DNA from: Lithospermum erythrorhizon
Taxonomy: Eukaryota; Streptophyta; Magnoliopsida; Boraginales; Boraginaceae
Assembly (NCBI GenBank): GCA_019722365.1
Contig: JADFUC010001941.1
Coordinates: 62,001 to 126,000 of the forward strand
DNA length: 64,000 nucleotides
Reading direction: 5' to 3'
Below, piece by piece: positions 54,342-64,000 of the stretch. How positions within the stretch are numbered: the first letter of the stretch is position 1; each line of letters opens with the position of its first letter. Under the pieces are notes generated by a model. It was not told the origin of the DNA and did not search any database. It was given only the letters and a program-made list of their open reading frames with translations. The position numbers and the translations under genes are program-made.

Positions 54342-56042
54342 TCAAGCATTATGCACGAACCTAACCCATTGGGATACACTAGGAATTCCTCCATTCACAA
54401 CACTAAGCATATAATAGCCTGCTGGTGCAACAACAGCCTTTGGAGGTGACTGAAGAATTGCATTCACCACACCATCTATGCTTCTCACCATCTCAATGCA
54501 TTTTAGTTTCAACATTCTTTGATTCATCGAAACGGAATGTGTCGTAAACGGAGGCGAATACACAGTGAATGTGACATTAGTAGGCTCCCCCTGAAGACGA
54601 AAATGGACAGAAAATAATTGACCATACCTAACCCCTTTCGTCCGATTGCTATGTATACTTACATTTTGAGGCCTTAAATGATCAAATTTAGCATCCAAAT
54701 AAGGGGGTTGAAATGCTTGTAACCTCAGTTCAGTAGGGTATTTCACATTTTTGAAAATATAACCATGGTTTTGATTTCCACCAGCTACCAAAACTCTCCC
54801 ATCAGGAACAAGAACAGCAGATGATTGATACATTCTTGCAATTTTTGTGGCTCTAAGAACTGAAAACCTTCCCCTACGTGGATGATAGAGGTACGGTTCA
54901 AGAGAAGGAGAGGTAGCATTGTGATGTAATCCTGCGCAACCACGCTGGGCGCCATTTATGATGAGTACATCCCCTGTAGGAAGTAACACCATGTCGTTCA
55001 TCAGGCGCGGCTTGGGCATGTTGTCCATATTCCACTTGTGTTTGGTACCTGTGATCACCATTCTTCCACAAGATCTCAAGCCCTTCAAGTCTCTGCAGGT
55101 GTTGATTCCCATAGCATCTGTAGCCGCGCCTCCACATATCATAACTTCAACTTTCTTGAAACCATCAGAATGGTCCAAGGGGAGAATCACAGATGAGCCA
55201 GAGCTGGGAAAAGTCCTGGAACCTTCCCCAGGCATCCTGGGAAAGTGCTTTACCACCTTGTGTGAGATATAATCAAACAGGATAGAATCGCGGTTGGAGA
55301 AGATGAAAATATTGCCATCGGAAGAAAGATGCAGGAAGGGGTAAAGATTACTTGAATGTGGATGACTGTTGAAGGTCATATCCAGGAACGGGAGACTAAT
55401 GGACTTATCCTTGGAGGACTTTTTCGGGGTGAACTCATACGAAAATTCCATCGATCCCCCAACAATGATTATCCGGTCATTATCAGGGAGCGACAAAGAA
55501 GAAGAATAGGAACGACCATTTGCCAGACGCTTCCTCCTTTCTCTCCAGTCACAATGACCATGATCACAGGGCTTGAAAACACGAATCGTTTGGTTTCCAT
55601 CATTGATGCCGCCTACCTGGATGATTGTTCCACTATTCAAGATAGAACCTGAAGAATGCCTAGTCTCGCCTTCCAGTATCAGAGGCCTGATCTTGTTTCG
55701 CAAGATGCTATATTCAATAGAATGAGCAAAACAAGAAGGATCCACTGAATGGGAAGTAGAATGGCACCTTGTTTCGTTACGCCTGTGTTTTAGGCGATAA
55801 CCTGACCGGCCTGGTATTCCGGTACTGTCAAACAAAACCACAGTGTCATGACGAGTTAACACCATGTGCATCGCCACAACGCCAGTGTTATTTAACAGAA
55901 GCTTCCATTTCCCTTTCCCCACCGTTCTTTGGGATCCTGTGTGGGCTCCTGAAAATGTAGTGTTGGGCAATCCTGAGACAGATTCGCCGAAGGCTAATAG
56001 AAAAATAGCAGCAATGGCGAGTATTAAGAGTGTTTTCGCCAT
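54342..56042 (-). CDS. GLOX-like (glyoxal/aldehyde oxidase family) secreted protein, probably catalytically altered
   Basis: Intronless, 566 aa from Met 56042. The frame extends to ATG 56078 (578 aa), but I prefer 56042: it starts a typical signal peptide (MAKTLLILAIAAIFLLAFG), and a TATA-like box at 56,082-56,089 places transcription start between the two ATGs. Domains: glyoxal-oxidase N-terminal beta-propeller (about 35-430) and DUF1929 C-terminal domain (about 435-565). Family members are secreted copper-radical oxidases that make H2O2 from aldehydes. Two key residues differ here. The Tyr-Cys crosslink Cys, normally in a WCSSG context, is replaced (TRHSSG, His129). The copper His, normally in MYHS, is Gln406 (MYQSS). 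Tyr179, Tyr405 and His502 (TTHSVSMNQR) remain. Several NxT/S glycosylation sites occur. The family call is firm; loss of oxidase activity is inferred. Confidence 0.95.
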   Translation of the reverse strand: MAKTLLILAIAAIFLLAFGESVSGLPNTTFSGAHTGSQRTVGKGKWKLLLNNTGVVAMHMVLTRHDTVVLFDSTGIPGRSGYRLKHRRNETRCHSTSHSVDPSCFAHSIEYSILRNKIRPLILEGETRHSSGSILNSGTIIQVGGINDGNQTIRVFKPCDHGHCDWRERRKRLANGRSYSSSLSLPDNDRIIIVGGSMEFSYEFTPKKSSKDKSISLPFLDMTFNSHPHSSNLYPFLHLSSDGNIFIFSNRDSILFDYISHKVVKHFPRMPGEGSRTFPSSGSSVILPLDHSDGFKKVEVMICGGAATDAMGINTCRDLKGLRSCGRMVITGTKHKWNMDNMPKPRLMNDMVLLPTGDVLIINGAQRGCAGLHHNATSPSLEPYLYHPRRGRFSVLRATKIARMYQSSAVLVPDGRVLVAGGNQNHGYIFKNVKYPTELRLQAFQPPYLDAKFDHLRPQNVSIHSNRTKGVRYGQLFSVHFRLQGEPTNVTFTVYSPPFTTHSVSMNQRMLKLKCIEMVRSIDGVVNAILQSPPKAVVAPAGYYMLSVVNGGIPSVSQWVRFVHNA

Positions 56043-56081
56043 CGAAACTTGTATGTTTCTCTTAGCAAGGAAAAGCATGAT

Positions 56082-56089
56082 GTTATATA
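56082..56089 (-). promoter_or_regulatory. TATA-like box of the GLOX-like gene
   Basis: TATATAAC on the minus strand lies only four bases upstream of the first ATG (56,078) and about 40 upstream of the second (56,042). Typical plant TATA-to-start spacing (25-35 bases) puts transcription initiation near 56,055, favouring the second ATG. Confidence 0.5.
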
Positions 56090-56098
56090 CAGATGGTA

Positions 56099-56927
56099 CT
56101 GGGCAGGTAAACTATGAAGTGCATTTGGCCCATCTTGAAATATTTCCGGAAAGCTGGATGCTTGCTTTGCATGACCAGGAAGTTTGGTTGTACACACAGA
56201 AGAAGCTTATTTTCATTCTTCAAAGGCTAGAAAAAGCCACCTGTGATTATATGATCATGAAAAAACTATTAAAATATAACAATCTGATGGAGTATTAAGT
56301 GGCAGAGCTTAAGAGGGAGCAATGAGTGCGATGACCCCCGGGACAATTATATCATACAATTTTAAGTTATATTTACACATATATAATCATTGTTACCTCT
56401 AATTTCAAATTACCTTTCCAACATACTAATTAATAATAGTAATACTAATAACATGTTATGTTTTTAAATATATTTCTACTCGGTCAATCTTAATAAAATT
56501 CTAGGCACCACTCACCAAAGATGTCGCAACATGAATATTTGAGTAGGACAAAAATATAACTATAAGGCAAAAAAGGTATGAAAAGGAGAGGAGATGGGGT
56601 GGGGGAACCAGGTATCAAAAAAATTTCTAAGTCTCCCTGCTTGGCCTTTGATATGACCTAGAAGTACTTTGGGAAATATGCGAGTTATTAATAAGATGAA
56701 ATATGAACATCTGATGGATAATTTGGTCCTTTATATAAAAAATACAAGACAATTTATGTACAAATCAATAAAAATTGAGTATTTGTCTCAAGAAGTTTAC
56801 ATTCATATCAACAAAGCCAAAACTAATATAAATGATGCATTTCTGATAAATAGGAGAGCCCTTGATTTTAGAATTAGAAAACTCTAGTAAAGGCAAACCA
56901 TGGCTAAATATTCTCAGTACCAGGCTT
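56099..56927. other. Spacer between the GLOX-like promoter and the RGLG 3' end
   Basis: Non-coding DNA. It serves as the upstream region of the GLOX-like gene and 3' flank of the RGLG gene, both on the minus strand. No transposon or RNA gene is recognised. Confidence 0.6.
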
Positions 56928-59900
56928 CTAATACAATTTTATCCTCGTCTGAATGGCATTCCGACAGATAGGGCATGTTTGAAGGTCTTTACCGCATTCG
57001 CAACATGTCTGCAAATTGATCAGGAGAAGTTGCACACATATTTTAGATAACATTTCATCTGAATCGAACTAACAAATCTATGATTATCCATACCTGATGT
57101 CCGCAGCCAAATGCCATATCCTTCGCATTAGAGATACATATGGGACAAAGCTGAAAAAACAAGGTTTATCAGAGTTATTACCATGTTTACAAGAAATAAC
57201 ATTATTGAATTGTTTGGAAATAAGAATTCATGAGTTCATTCTTTTTTTTTTCAAGAAATATTCATGAACAGATGGGAAGAAAAATATAAATTTGGATACT
57301 ATCAAAGTTGATATTAGAATGTAGTTTACATTATTATCGTAAGAACTTGCAGTTTGGCTTGCCGCCCCAGCAGTGCCATATGCACCAGAAGGAGCACTAG
57401 GACTGAAACTGTTATTTCTCGAAGGTTTGGATGTGCTTCGAGAAGCTGAACCGTATAAAGGTGGGGGGAGGGCAACTCTCTCTACGTCCTTCCCTCTAAG
57501 AGACCTGAACATGTGACATAACACATTCAAATAATTGATAATAGAGTTCAACAAACAAAACCAGGAAAACAATCACTGCAGATTCTACTTTACCCCAACA
57601 AGTTTAGCTCGAGTGTAGCTTTGTATTGAGACGGTATTTCCATCAAAGCTGATAGAGCAAACTCCGCCTCTTTCCTTGTTCGTTCCGTGTTCTTCGACAT
57701 TATTTCTGTAAAATTAACAAACTACAACAGGCATATGAGAGATATCAGTCCAAAGAGCAACACTTTTTCAAAGGGAGCAACAAAAAAAAGGTGTGAAGAA
57801 GAAATGACGAGTACAATTCGAAGCACAAGAAAAGAAGAAGATTTTAACCTACCTGAAAATTGTCGAAGGCTCGAGCAGGAATATTGTCATCAAATTCCCT
57901 CATCATATCCCATGGCCCATCTCCAACACCAACTAAAACAATTGACAAAGGATACTCGCTGCATTAAAATACAAAATTTATTAAATATAATTGCACTAAG
58001 TAATTGAAAATCAGCAATTATTATGTAAATCACCTTGCTTTCACAATTGCATCAACTGTTTTCCTTTCTTGAGGGCTCAACTGCCCACTTCCAGTATCCA
58101 CACTTCTAGTCACCTACGGCAAAATTAAAGCAGGTTCATCACTCCACAAAAATACTCCAAAGCTCCCTAATAATTCTTTATATTATTCATAACCAACTCA
58201 GATGACAACTTCAGTTGCCTATTGCATTACGTTATTTTTTCCCATCAGTTCTTATTATTCCCTCCAATCCCACGAAGATTGTCCACTTTCACTCTTTTTC
58301 ATTTCGCATAACCTGCCCCATTTGACCAAATTTTGCATACAGTTTGGATCTCTTAAATTTTTGAAAAAAGTCAACTGGACAATCTTTATGGGATGGAGGG
58401 AGTATTTGAAATAATCAATGGGTAGCATACCAAATACAGTAGAATATAAAGAGTGCTGTCCTTTAAATTTGTAGATATGTAGAGTAAAAGAGTGATGAAG
58501 GACTAGCTATGTGTTCATTGATGAGGGCATACAGTGACATAACAAAACTTCTTAGAGCAAGTGAAGAAAATAAATCAATATACATTTCCTCACGTTCACC
58601 ATAAGCAGCATGAGCATAATGACATTTTTCAAGGAATAGAAAGGAACTTCAATTTCCAAAGTAAAACGACAAATTGACTAGTTATGCCACCAAGTTCATT
58701 ATCAATCTCTACAGTAATTGAGCATTGAGAAGGATGATTCATAAATATCTTGGTCTTCCTAACCATCCACCTATTTTTGCTCAAAATTGCATTATGGTAA
58801 TAACATCTATAGAATAAATACGTTAGTCTTTAGTTCAATGATTTCGCATGTGTTTCATTCTTTGAGTGACCAATATGTAAGAGAATTCTTTTGCTTATTA
58901 AAAAATGATTTTTTACAGAATTAACATATGCCTAATATTTAACAATTAAAGTGATCAAACAGATTTACTGTTGCTATAGGTACCTGGCCATCAGCTATGA
59001 TTAGCAGCACATGGTACTGCCCGCCACTTTCTTCAACAATAGTTATAGCTTGTTCGATTACAGGAGCAAATGATGTTGGTCCTGAATTAAGGAAAAAAGA
59101 GTAGTATTATTTACTGTAAACGTAGAAAATTAAAACAAGTCTAAACAAGGAAACGTGCATCTAACACACCTGCAAGCCGTAACTGAGGAACTAGTTCTCT
59201 ATATCTGCTCAACACCTCTTCGAATCCATTACAAACTTGACCATCTGGGTAGAAACTGAAGACTTCTTGGTCATGAGTTGAAGCTGATAATGATAGGATT
59301 GTGTAAGTTACACTAAACATAGAAAATATAATAAGAAACATACGGAGAATGTTAAAAGTTCATACCATCTCCAAACCCAAAACAAGGAATCAAGTTATCC
59401 TCATCAAACTTGGATAATGTTCTCCCTATGATTGATATTGCATGCTCATAAGGATTCTGCCCATCCCCAATGTGATGTAGACTTCTACGCTGGAATGATC
59501 TGGCACCTAAACGGAATTTTAAATGAATGGTTCATTCATTTCTACCGCGTATTGCATGCAGTGCAGAATGACAGAGATAAAGAATACCAGTCCACTCATT
59601 GCTCTTTGTAAAATCAATGCCAACTATTAAATTTGATGATTCTAGACCAGCACGATCAAGGGCCTCAGTAACCTATCAAAAATCAAGAAAAGCCAGAGTC
59701 AATGAGTGATGTCGATCTGAAGATATTGGATGGAAAAGCTTTTCTGTGAATAGCCAGTTGATTAGAAGTTTAGTACACATCGGAGGATACAAACGAAGTG
59801 GAAATAAAAAGAGCAATTTTTACAAAACCCATGGAGATATAAGATGATGAATTAGCAATAATAGACAACTTCTCATAAAATGCTTATCTAGTTTCATAAA

Positions 59901-60237
59901 TCAACTTATAGGTTAAAACATAAACAATGAAAATATCTTTAAGTAATCCAGTCAAGTCAGTATTCAATGATCAAGCTACCTGTTCTATAGTGTTGTAGTT
60001 ATCGTCTATCTTAGAAAATTTCCTCTCAAGTCTTTTCTTCGACTCAGGAGGCGGTCCATAGCCTCGACTCTGAGGAGGTGGTGTTGGTGAATAACTGTAG
60101 GCAGATTGATCATAGGACGGTTGATGAGGATAAGTAGACTGAGCATATGGATGCTGCTGATAGCCTTGATCAAATGAACCTGAACTGGACGCGTAAGATG
60201 AATAGCGGCCCGATGACTTTGAACTCTTTCCGCCCAT
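56928..60237 (-). CDS. RGLG: RGLG-type RING E3 ubiquitin ligase with copine/vWA domain (11 coding exons, 440 aa)
   Basis: RGLG proteins are membrane-associated E3 ligases in hormone and stress signalling. Exons, 5' to 3': 60237-59980, 59672-59588, 59506-59366, 59283-59170, 59081-58984, 58113-58034, 57958-57853, 57721-57594, 57504-57330, 57150-57094 and 57008-56928; they sum to 1323 nt, all GT-AG. The N-terminus MGGKSSKSS is a myristoylation-type signal. A Tyr/Pro/Ser-rich region follows, then [11 protein letters not shown]. The copine/vWA domain spans about residues 86-345, with MIDAS-like D106, T108 and S110 (VGIDFTKSN). Next come a Pro/Ser-rich linker and a C-terminal RING finger with C397, C400, C411, H413, C416, C419, C426 and C429, ending RIKLY. 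Length and order match Arabidopsis RGLG1/RGLG2. No damage is seen. Confidence 0.97.
58258..58402. mobile_element. Stowaway-like MITE in an RGLG intron
   Basis: A 145 bp element starts ttccctccaatcccacgaag and ends in the inverted 'ctttatgggatggagggag', flanked by TA at 58,256-58,257 and 58,403-58,404. The TIR runs at least 20 bases with few mismatches. It lies between RGLG exons 5 and 6. Confidence 0.88.
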
Positions 60238-60956
60238 TAATTGTATAATGAAAAGATAAATACCTAATCAGAAAAATTACAATTCATCAGGAATAAGATA
60301 TCTTCGTTGATCTAATAAACATGACCAACAAAACAAAGGAGCTAAATGAAATCTCGAACTAAACTAGCCCAGATGTTAAAAAATCATTCAGTGATCCAAT
60401 TTACTTAATCATGTAATGTAACCAGCTGATATCATAGAAAAACTTAAGTGGTGGCAGTAAGCAATTGTTATCTTCAAAGTATAGTTTCATATTTAACCTA
60501 TTACTAAATTGAACATCAAAGAATCAAGTTTTAGACTAAATACCACTTCAAACTCAAAAAGTTAATGACGATCATGAATTTGCAAGGTACCACAAAATTT
60601 CAAAAATAATAAGCCCTGAAAGTATTTACATGTCGGATGCCTCACCTCGGTTCACCACAATCCAAACGAAAATCCAAAGCTGAAATTTTTACACTCTGAC
60701 CATTCTTGTAACTATCAAATAGAACGGAGCTCATCTTACAAATCTAAATATCCCAATAATAATGTCTACTGATCACGAACAACAAAGCGAGAAAAAGGGC
60801 TAACTTGTACATTAATGTCTAATAGTTATACGGAAAATCTTATATGGATTCAGCAAATGATTAGTTAGTGAGAAATTGAAGTATTTAGCAAATTTCGGCT
60901 ATTTAATACGGAGTAATTTATTCATTCTTGGGTATAAAAAAGTGTACAATTGGCAA
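60238..60956. other. RGLG upstream region
   Basis: AT-rich non-coding DNA containing the 5' untranslated region and probably a leader intron or promoter of RGLG. No distinct promoter box could be fixed. Confidence 0.5.
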
Positions 60957-61640
60957 TGCAAAAAAATCTTTTGCTAACAAGTCAATGTCAGTTATTCCAA
61001 CCAACCCAAAACATCAAAATCCATAAATCAGTAAACAAAAATCAAAACTATTGAATCAAAATTGAAGTGAAGTTAATATTTTCTGATAAAGTAAGCCAAT
61101 TAATAAAAAACCCAAAAAAAAAATTTGGACAAGAGTATATATAAAAAGTCTTTAATTGGAATGCATAAATTCTTTTGCTAACAAGCCAATCTCCATTATT
61201 CTAGCCAACCCACAAAATAAAAATCCATAAATCATTAAATACAAATCAAAATTATAGAAACAAAATTGGCATAAAGTTAATATTTTTCTGATAAAGTAAG
61301 CCAATTAATTGGTAATGCAGAATTTTTTTTTTTTTTGCTAACAAGTCGATCTCAGTTATTTTAGCAAACCCATAACACAAAAATCCAAAAATAAAAAAGT
61401 TACAAACCAAAATTATTGAATCAAAATTGAAGTAAAGTCAATATTTTTCTGATAAAATAAGCAAATTAATTGGTAATGCAGAATTTATTTTTATTTATTT
61501 TTGCTAACAAGTCAATCTCTGTTATTCTAGCAAACCATCTAAAAATAAAAAAGTTACAAAACCAAAATTATTGAATAAAAATGGAAGTAAAGTCAATATT
61601 TCTTCTGATAAAGTAAGCAAAATAATAAACACCCAAAAAG
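60957..61640. repeat. Four-copy tandem repeat upstream of RGLG
   Basis: Four direct copies are keyed by 'tttgctaacaag' at about 60,970, 61,174, 61,334 and 61,500 (spacing about 204, 160 and 166 bases). Shared blocks include '(a/t)atctc(a/t)gttatt', 'aaaattattgaatcaaaatt', 'gaagtaaagt(t/c)aatattt' and 'ctgataaa(g/a)taagc'. Copies diverge by substitutions and small indels. The array lies 0.7-1.4 kb upstream of the RGLG start codon. Confidence 0.92.
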
Positions 61641-64000
61641 ATATCTGAAAGAATTTATGAAGAATAATGGAACCAGAATAATTGTGCTTTCATTAATTTA
61701 TAATAAATTATAAAGTCAAATATAATTAATTAATGAGTACCTTTTTGGTAAAGCGACCAAGATATGTAGCAAGAAGAAGATATGGGTATGTGAGAAAGAT
61801 GATAAGAGTTGAAATTAAGGGGACAATTAGACGAACTAAATTTGTTTTGAATTGGACAACTTATGAAATGGACAACTTGTGAGGTGTTTTCTTGGTATTT
61901 TCCAAAGCTTATTATTACTATGTTGTTCTCAGTTGATTCATAAGGTTGAAATTCAATCTAAAACCCCTACACTATATTACAGAATATCTTAATTGATAAT
62001 AGTTTTGTATAAATCAATACATAATACATAATAGGTGGTCTTTCTTTTCTTTTCTTTTCTTTTTAATATTAAACCCTCGCCGGGGCTTTCATGTTAATTA
62101 AAATAAAATAGTTCATACAAATAGAAGAGAGAATTCAAAAATAACAACTTGGAATCTCTATAAGGAGACCCGAAAACAAAAATAAGTTGAACCCGAAGAT
62201 TTGGAAGATGGGGTCTCTGCTCAGAACAATCTAGGAAGATCATCAGTATCCCTTCCTCGATAATTCGGACTTCTTTCCGGACATCCGTAATAACTTCGAT
62301 TCCTCCCTCGGTTTCTTTTTTGTCTACTCTATAATAGGTTGATCCTATAAAAAGTCGAATCCACATCGAAAAAAAGATTAAAAATATTATAACAGGCTAT
62401 CAACTCCTTACAAACTAAAATTATGCCCCAGACTCTCACTGTTGATTCAATTGTACCGACAAGGCAACAATGACTAGTTAACTACCAGGAAATTTCAATT
62501 TCTACTGTTTGATGATATTCAAGATGTAGACTTTAAAAAATATGAAGATGTTGACTTGCTGTAATTGTAGATTTATAGAATTCAAATCCACTGCACTGGA
62601 TATACTTTATCTACTTAACATTACAAATCATCGAACTCGAATATTACAGCCAAGAGTTCTCGACCAGCTTCCCCGAGCTCACATACCCACATCGGTCACT
62701 CCCACGGTATAGATTTCTAGTACTATATGTGCACCTTAGGAGATGACTAATGATGTAGCCAGAATAGTTTTTACAAATTTAAAACAATATTTGTTTAGAT
62801 GATAATCTTATAACTATTTAGTTAAGTGATATGGTATTATATCTAAATAATTATGTTACGTTCCATATTGAATAAATTTATTTTTTGAATATTAGATATT
62901 TAAAAAAATAGTGATAAGATAATTATTTAAATAAATATTATTTTGAATTTATGAAAATTGGTTTGGCTATATGAATAGCTTTGGTTGATGGGGTTGGATA
63001 GGTTATGGATTCTTTGATGGTTATCCTAAAGTTTATCAATTCAAAATTAATTAGTTTTAACTTAGAAAATGATTTAATATAAAGTTAATTGAATACGTTA
63101 AATTTGTATAGTCAAATCTATTTAATGAGGTATATTTTGGTTTGATTTGATATTGACTTCCATTTTAAATTACATACTAGAGTATGTATATGTGGACCTT
63201 AAAAGATACAGTTAGGTAAGTTATGGATTCTTTTATGTTTATCTTGAAGTTTATCCATTCAAAATTAATTATATTATTGATATATGTTTTGGCACAGAAG
63301 ACTTTTGTTTTGACACAGAAGATGATCCAGCATAGAGTTAATTGAATACATTGTATTTATTCGTATTTATATAATCAATCTCATTTAATATGATAAAATT
63401 TGGTTTTGTTTGATTTGGTATTGACTTTGTTTTATAGATTTAGATTTTGTTAGTGTTATTATTTAGGGGTTTATTATTACAAATTGCTCTAAGGTTTATA
63501 CTCCTTCATAAAAAATAGGAGTCGTCAATTTTAATGATTAAAATTAATATTTTGTAATTTTAATTGATACACATAACTTTGATTTGAATCGAAATTGTCA
63601 TGATATATTAAAAGTCGTTGAAAATATTATCTTTTATTATAGTTTCACCAAATTGCATACAACACAAACATTTAAGTTGTTTTCTTATTTAATTTCTTTT
63701 AAACCCGCGAAATGCTATATCGAGTATTCTATAGTATAAATATTATCAAACTTAATTGGAGTCTCGAATTCTCAAGATATCTATTAAATTGAGAGTTTAA
63801 CAAATATTTTTTTTGTTTAGCTATGTTTGGAGTTGGGAAATTTGTAAATATAAGATACTAATAAATGTATAGGATTTGAGTATACTTAATTCTAATAATA
63901 TTCAAGGTCAGATGTCAAATTAAGTATTTTATATCTGTCCAGCCGCGACGACAGTTTTAGAATAGCGGTAGTTGTTAACGCGACGGCAAGAAAGCTGATT
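61641..64000. other. AT-rich intergenic DNA
   Basis: No confident gene. A (cttttctttt) pyrimidine microsatellite lies at about 62,042-62,062. The minus-strand open frame at 62,366-62,094 (90 aa, starting MWIRLFIGSTYYRVDKKETE) is unusually coherent but unidentified. From 63 kb the DNA is strongly AT-rich, with a direct repeat around 'ttatggattctttgatg(g)tt' and 'ttatccattcaaaattaatt' at about 63,003 and 63,222. Confidence 0.45.
63499..63690. mobile_element. Degenerate Stowaway-like MITE fragment
   Basis: 'actccttcataaaaaatagg', 'tttgatttgaatcgaaattgtca' and 'tatagtttcaccaaattgcatac' match the family seen complete at 38.5 kb. The right TIR is not recognisable. Confidence 0.4.

Noticed and set aside
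54898..55652. Open frames on either strand inside the GLOX-like gene
   Set aside because: They overlap the 566-codon gene in other frames and carry no domain.

Overview
This is nuclear DNA of a flowering plant, most likely a eudicot. It is AT-rich and intron-rich, with GT-AG exon structures, plant gene families (apyrase, GLOX-like oxidase, RGLG ubiquitin ligase, methionine aminopeptidase 2), a plant-type U1 snRNA promoter, and a dense load of decayed transposons. Motifs such as 'acggagta' recall Caryophyllales or asterids, but I cannot name the species.

Layout. 1-3.4 kb is unassigned intergenic DNA. 3.4-6.15 kb (minus) holds an unprocessed Sec61-alpha pseudogene with a Stowaway MITE in one intron. 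6.2-9 kb is intergenic with a SINE-like head. 9-20 kb is a retrotransposon graveyard: a degenerate Copia gag-integrase stretch (minus), a tRNA-iMet-type primer-binding site, and an odd cluster of short palindromic repeats. 20-32 kb is AT-rich, with a tRNA-Asp pseudogene, nested tandem duplications and MITEs. 32-36.2 kb is a decayed L1-type LINE (minus). 36.2-39.3 kb is repeat-derived with another Stowaway-like MITE.

39.4-64 kb is the gene-rich part. It holds methionine aminopeptidase 2 (plus, 11 coding exons), a U1 snRNA gene with USE and TATA box (minus), an apyrase (minus, 9 coding exons), a decayed hAT transposase (minus), an intronless GLOX-like oxidase (minus) and an RGLG-type RING E3 ligase (minus, 11 coding exons). 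For each spliced gene I placed the junctions by hand. The exon lengths sum to an open frame: 435 aa for MAP2, 485 aa for apyrase and 440 aa for RGLG.

The genes do not form a pathway; they are ordinary neighbours on a plant chromosome. The observations that best repay a second look are these: the GLOX-like protein has lost two of the five copper-radical site residues; MAP2 appears to use a U12-type AT-AC intron whose only in-frame 3' end reads AT; the U1 gene has an orphan second USE beside it; apyrase intron 1 is built of tandem repeats that also copied the exon-1 splice donor; and the Sec61-alpha copy is broken only in its first and last exons. I found no convincing evidence of an entirely new biological system.
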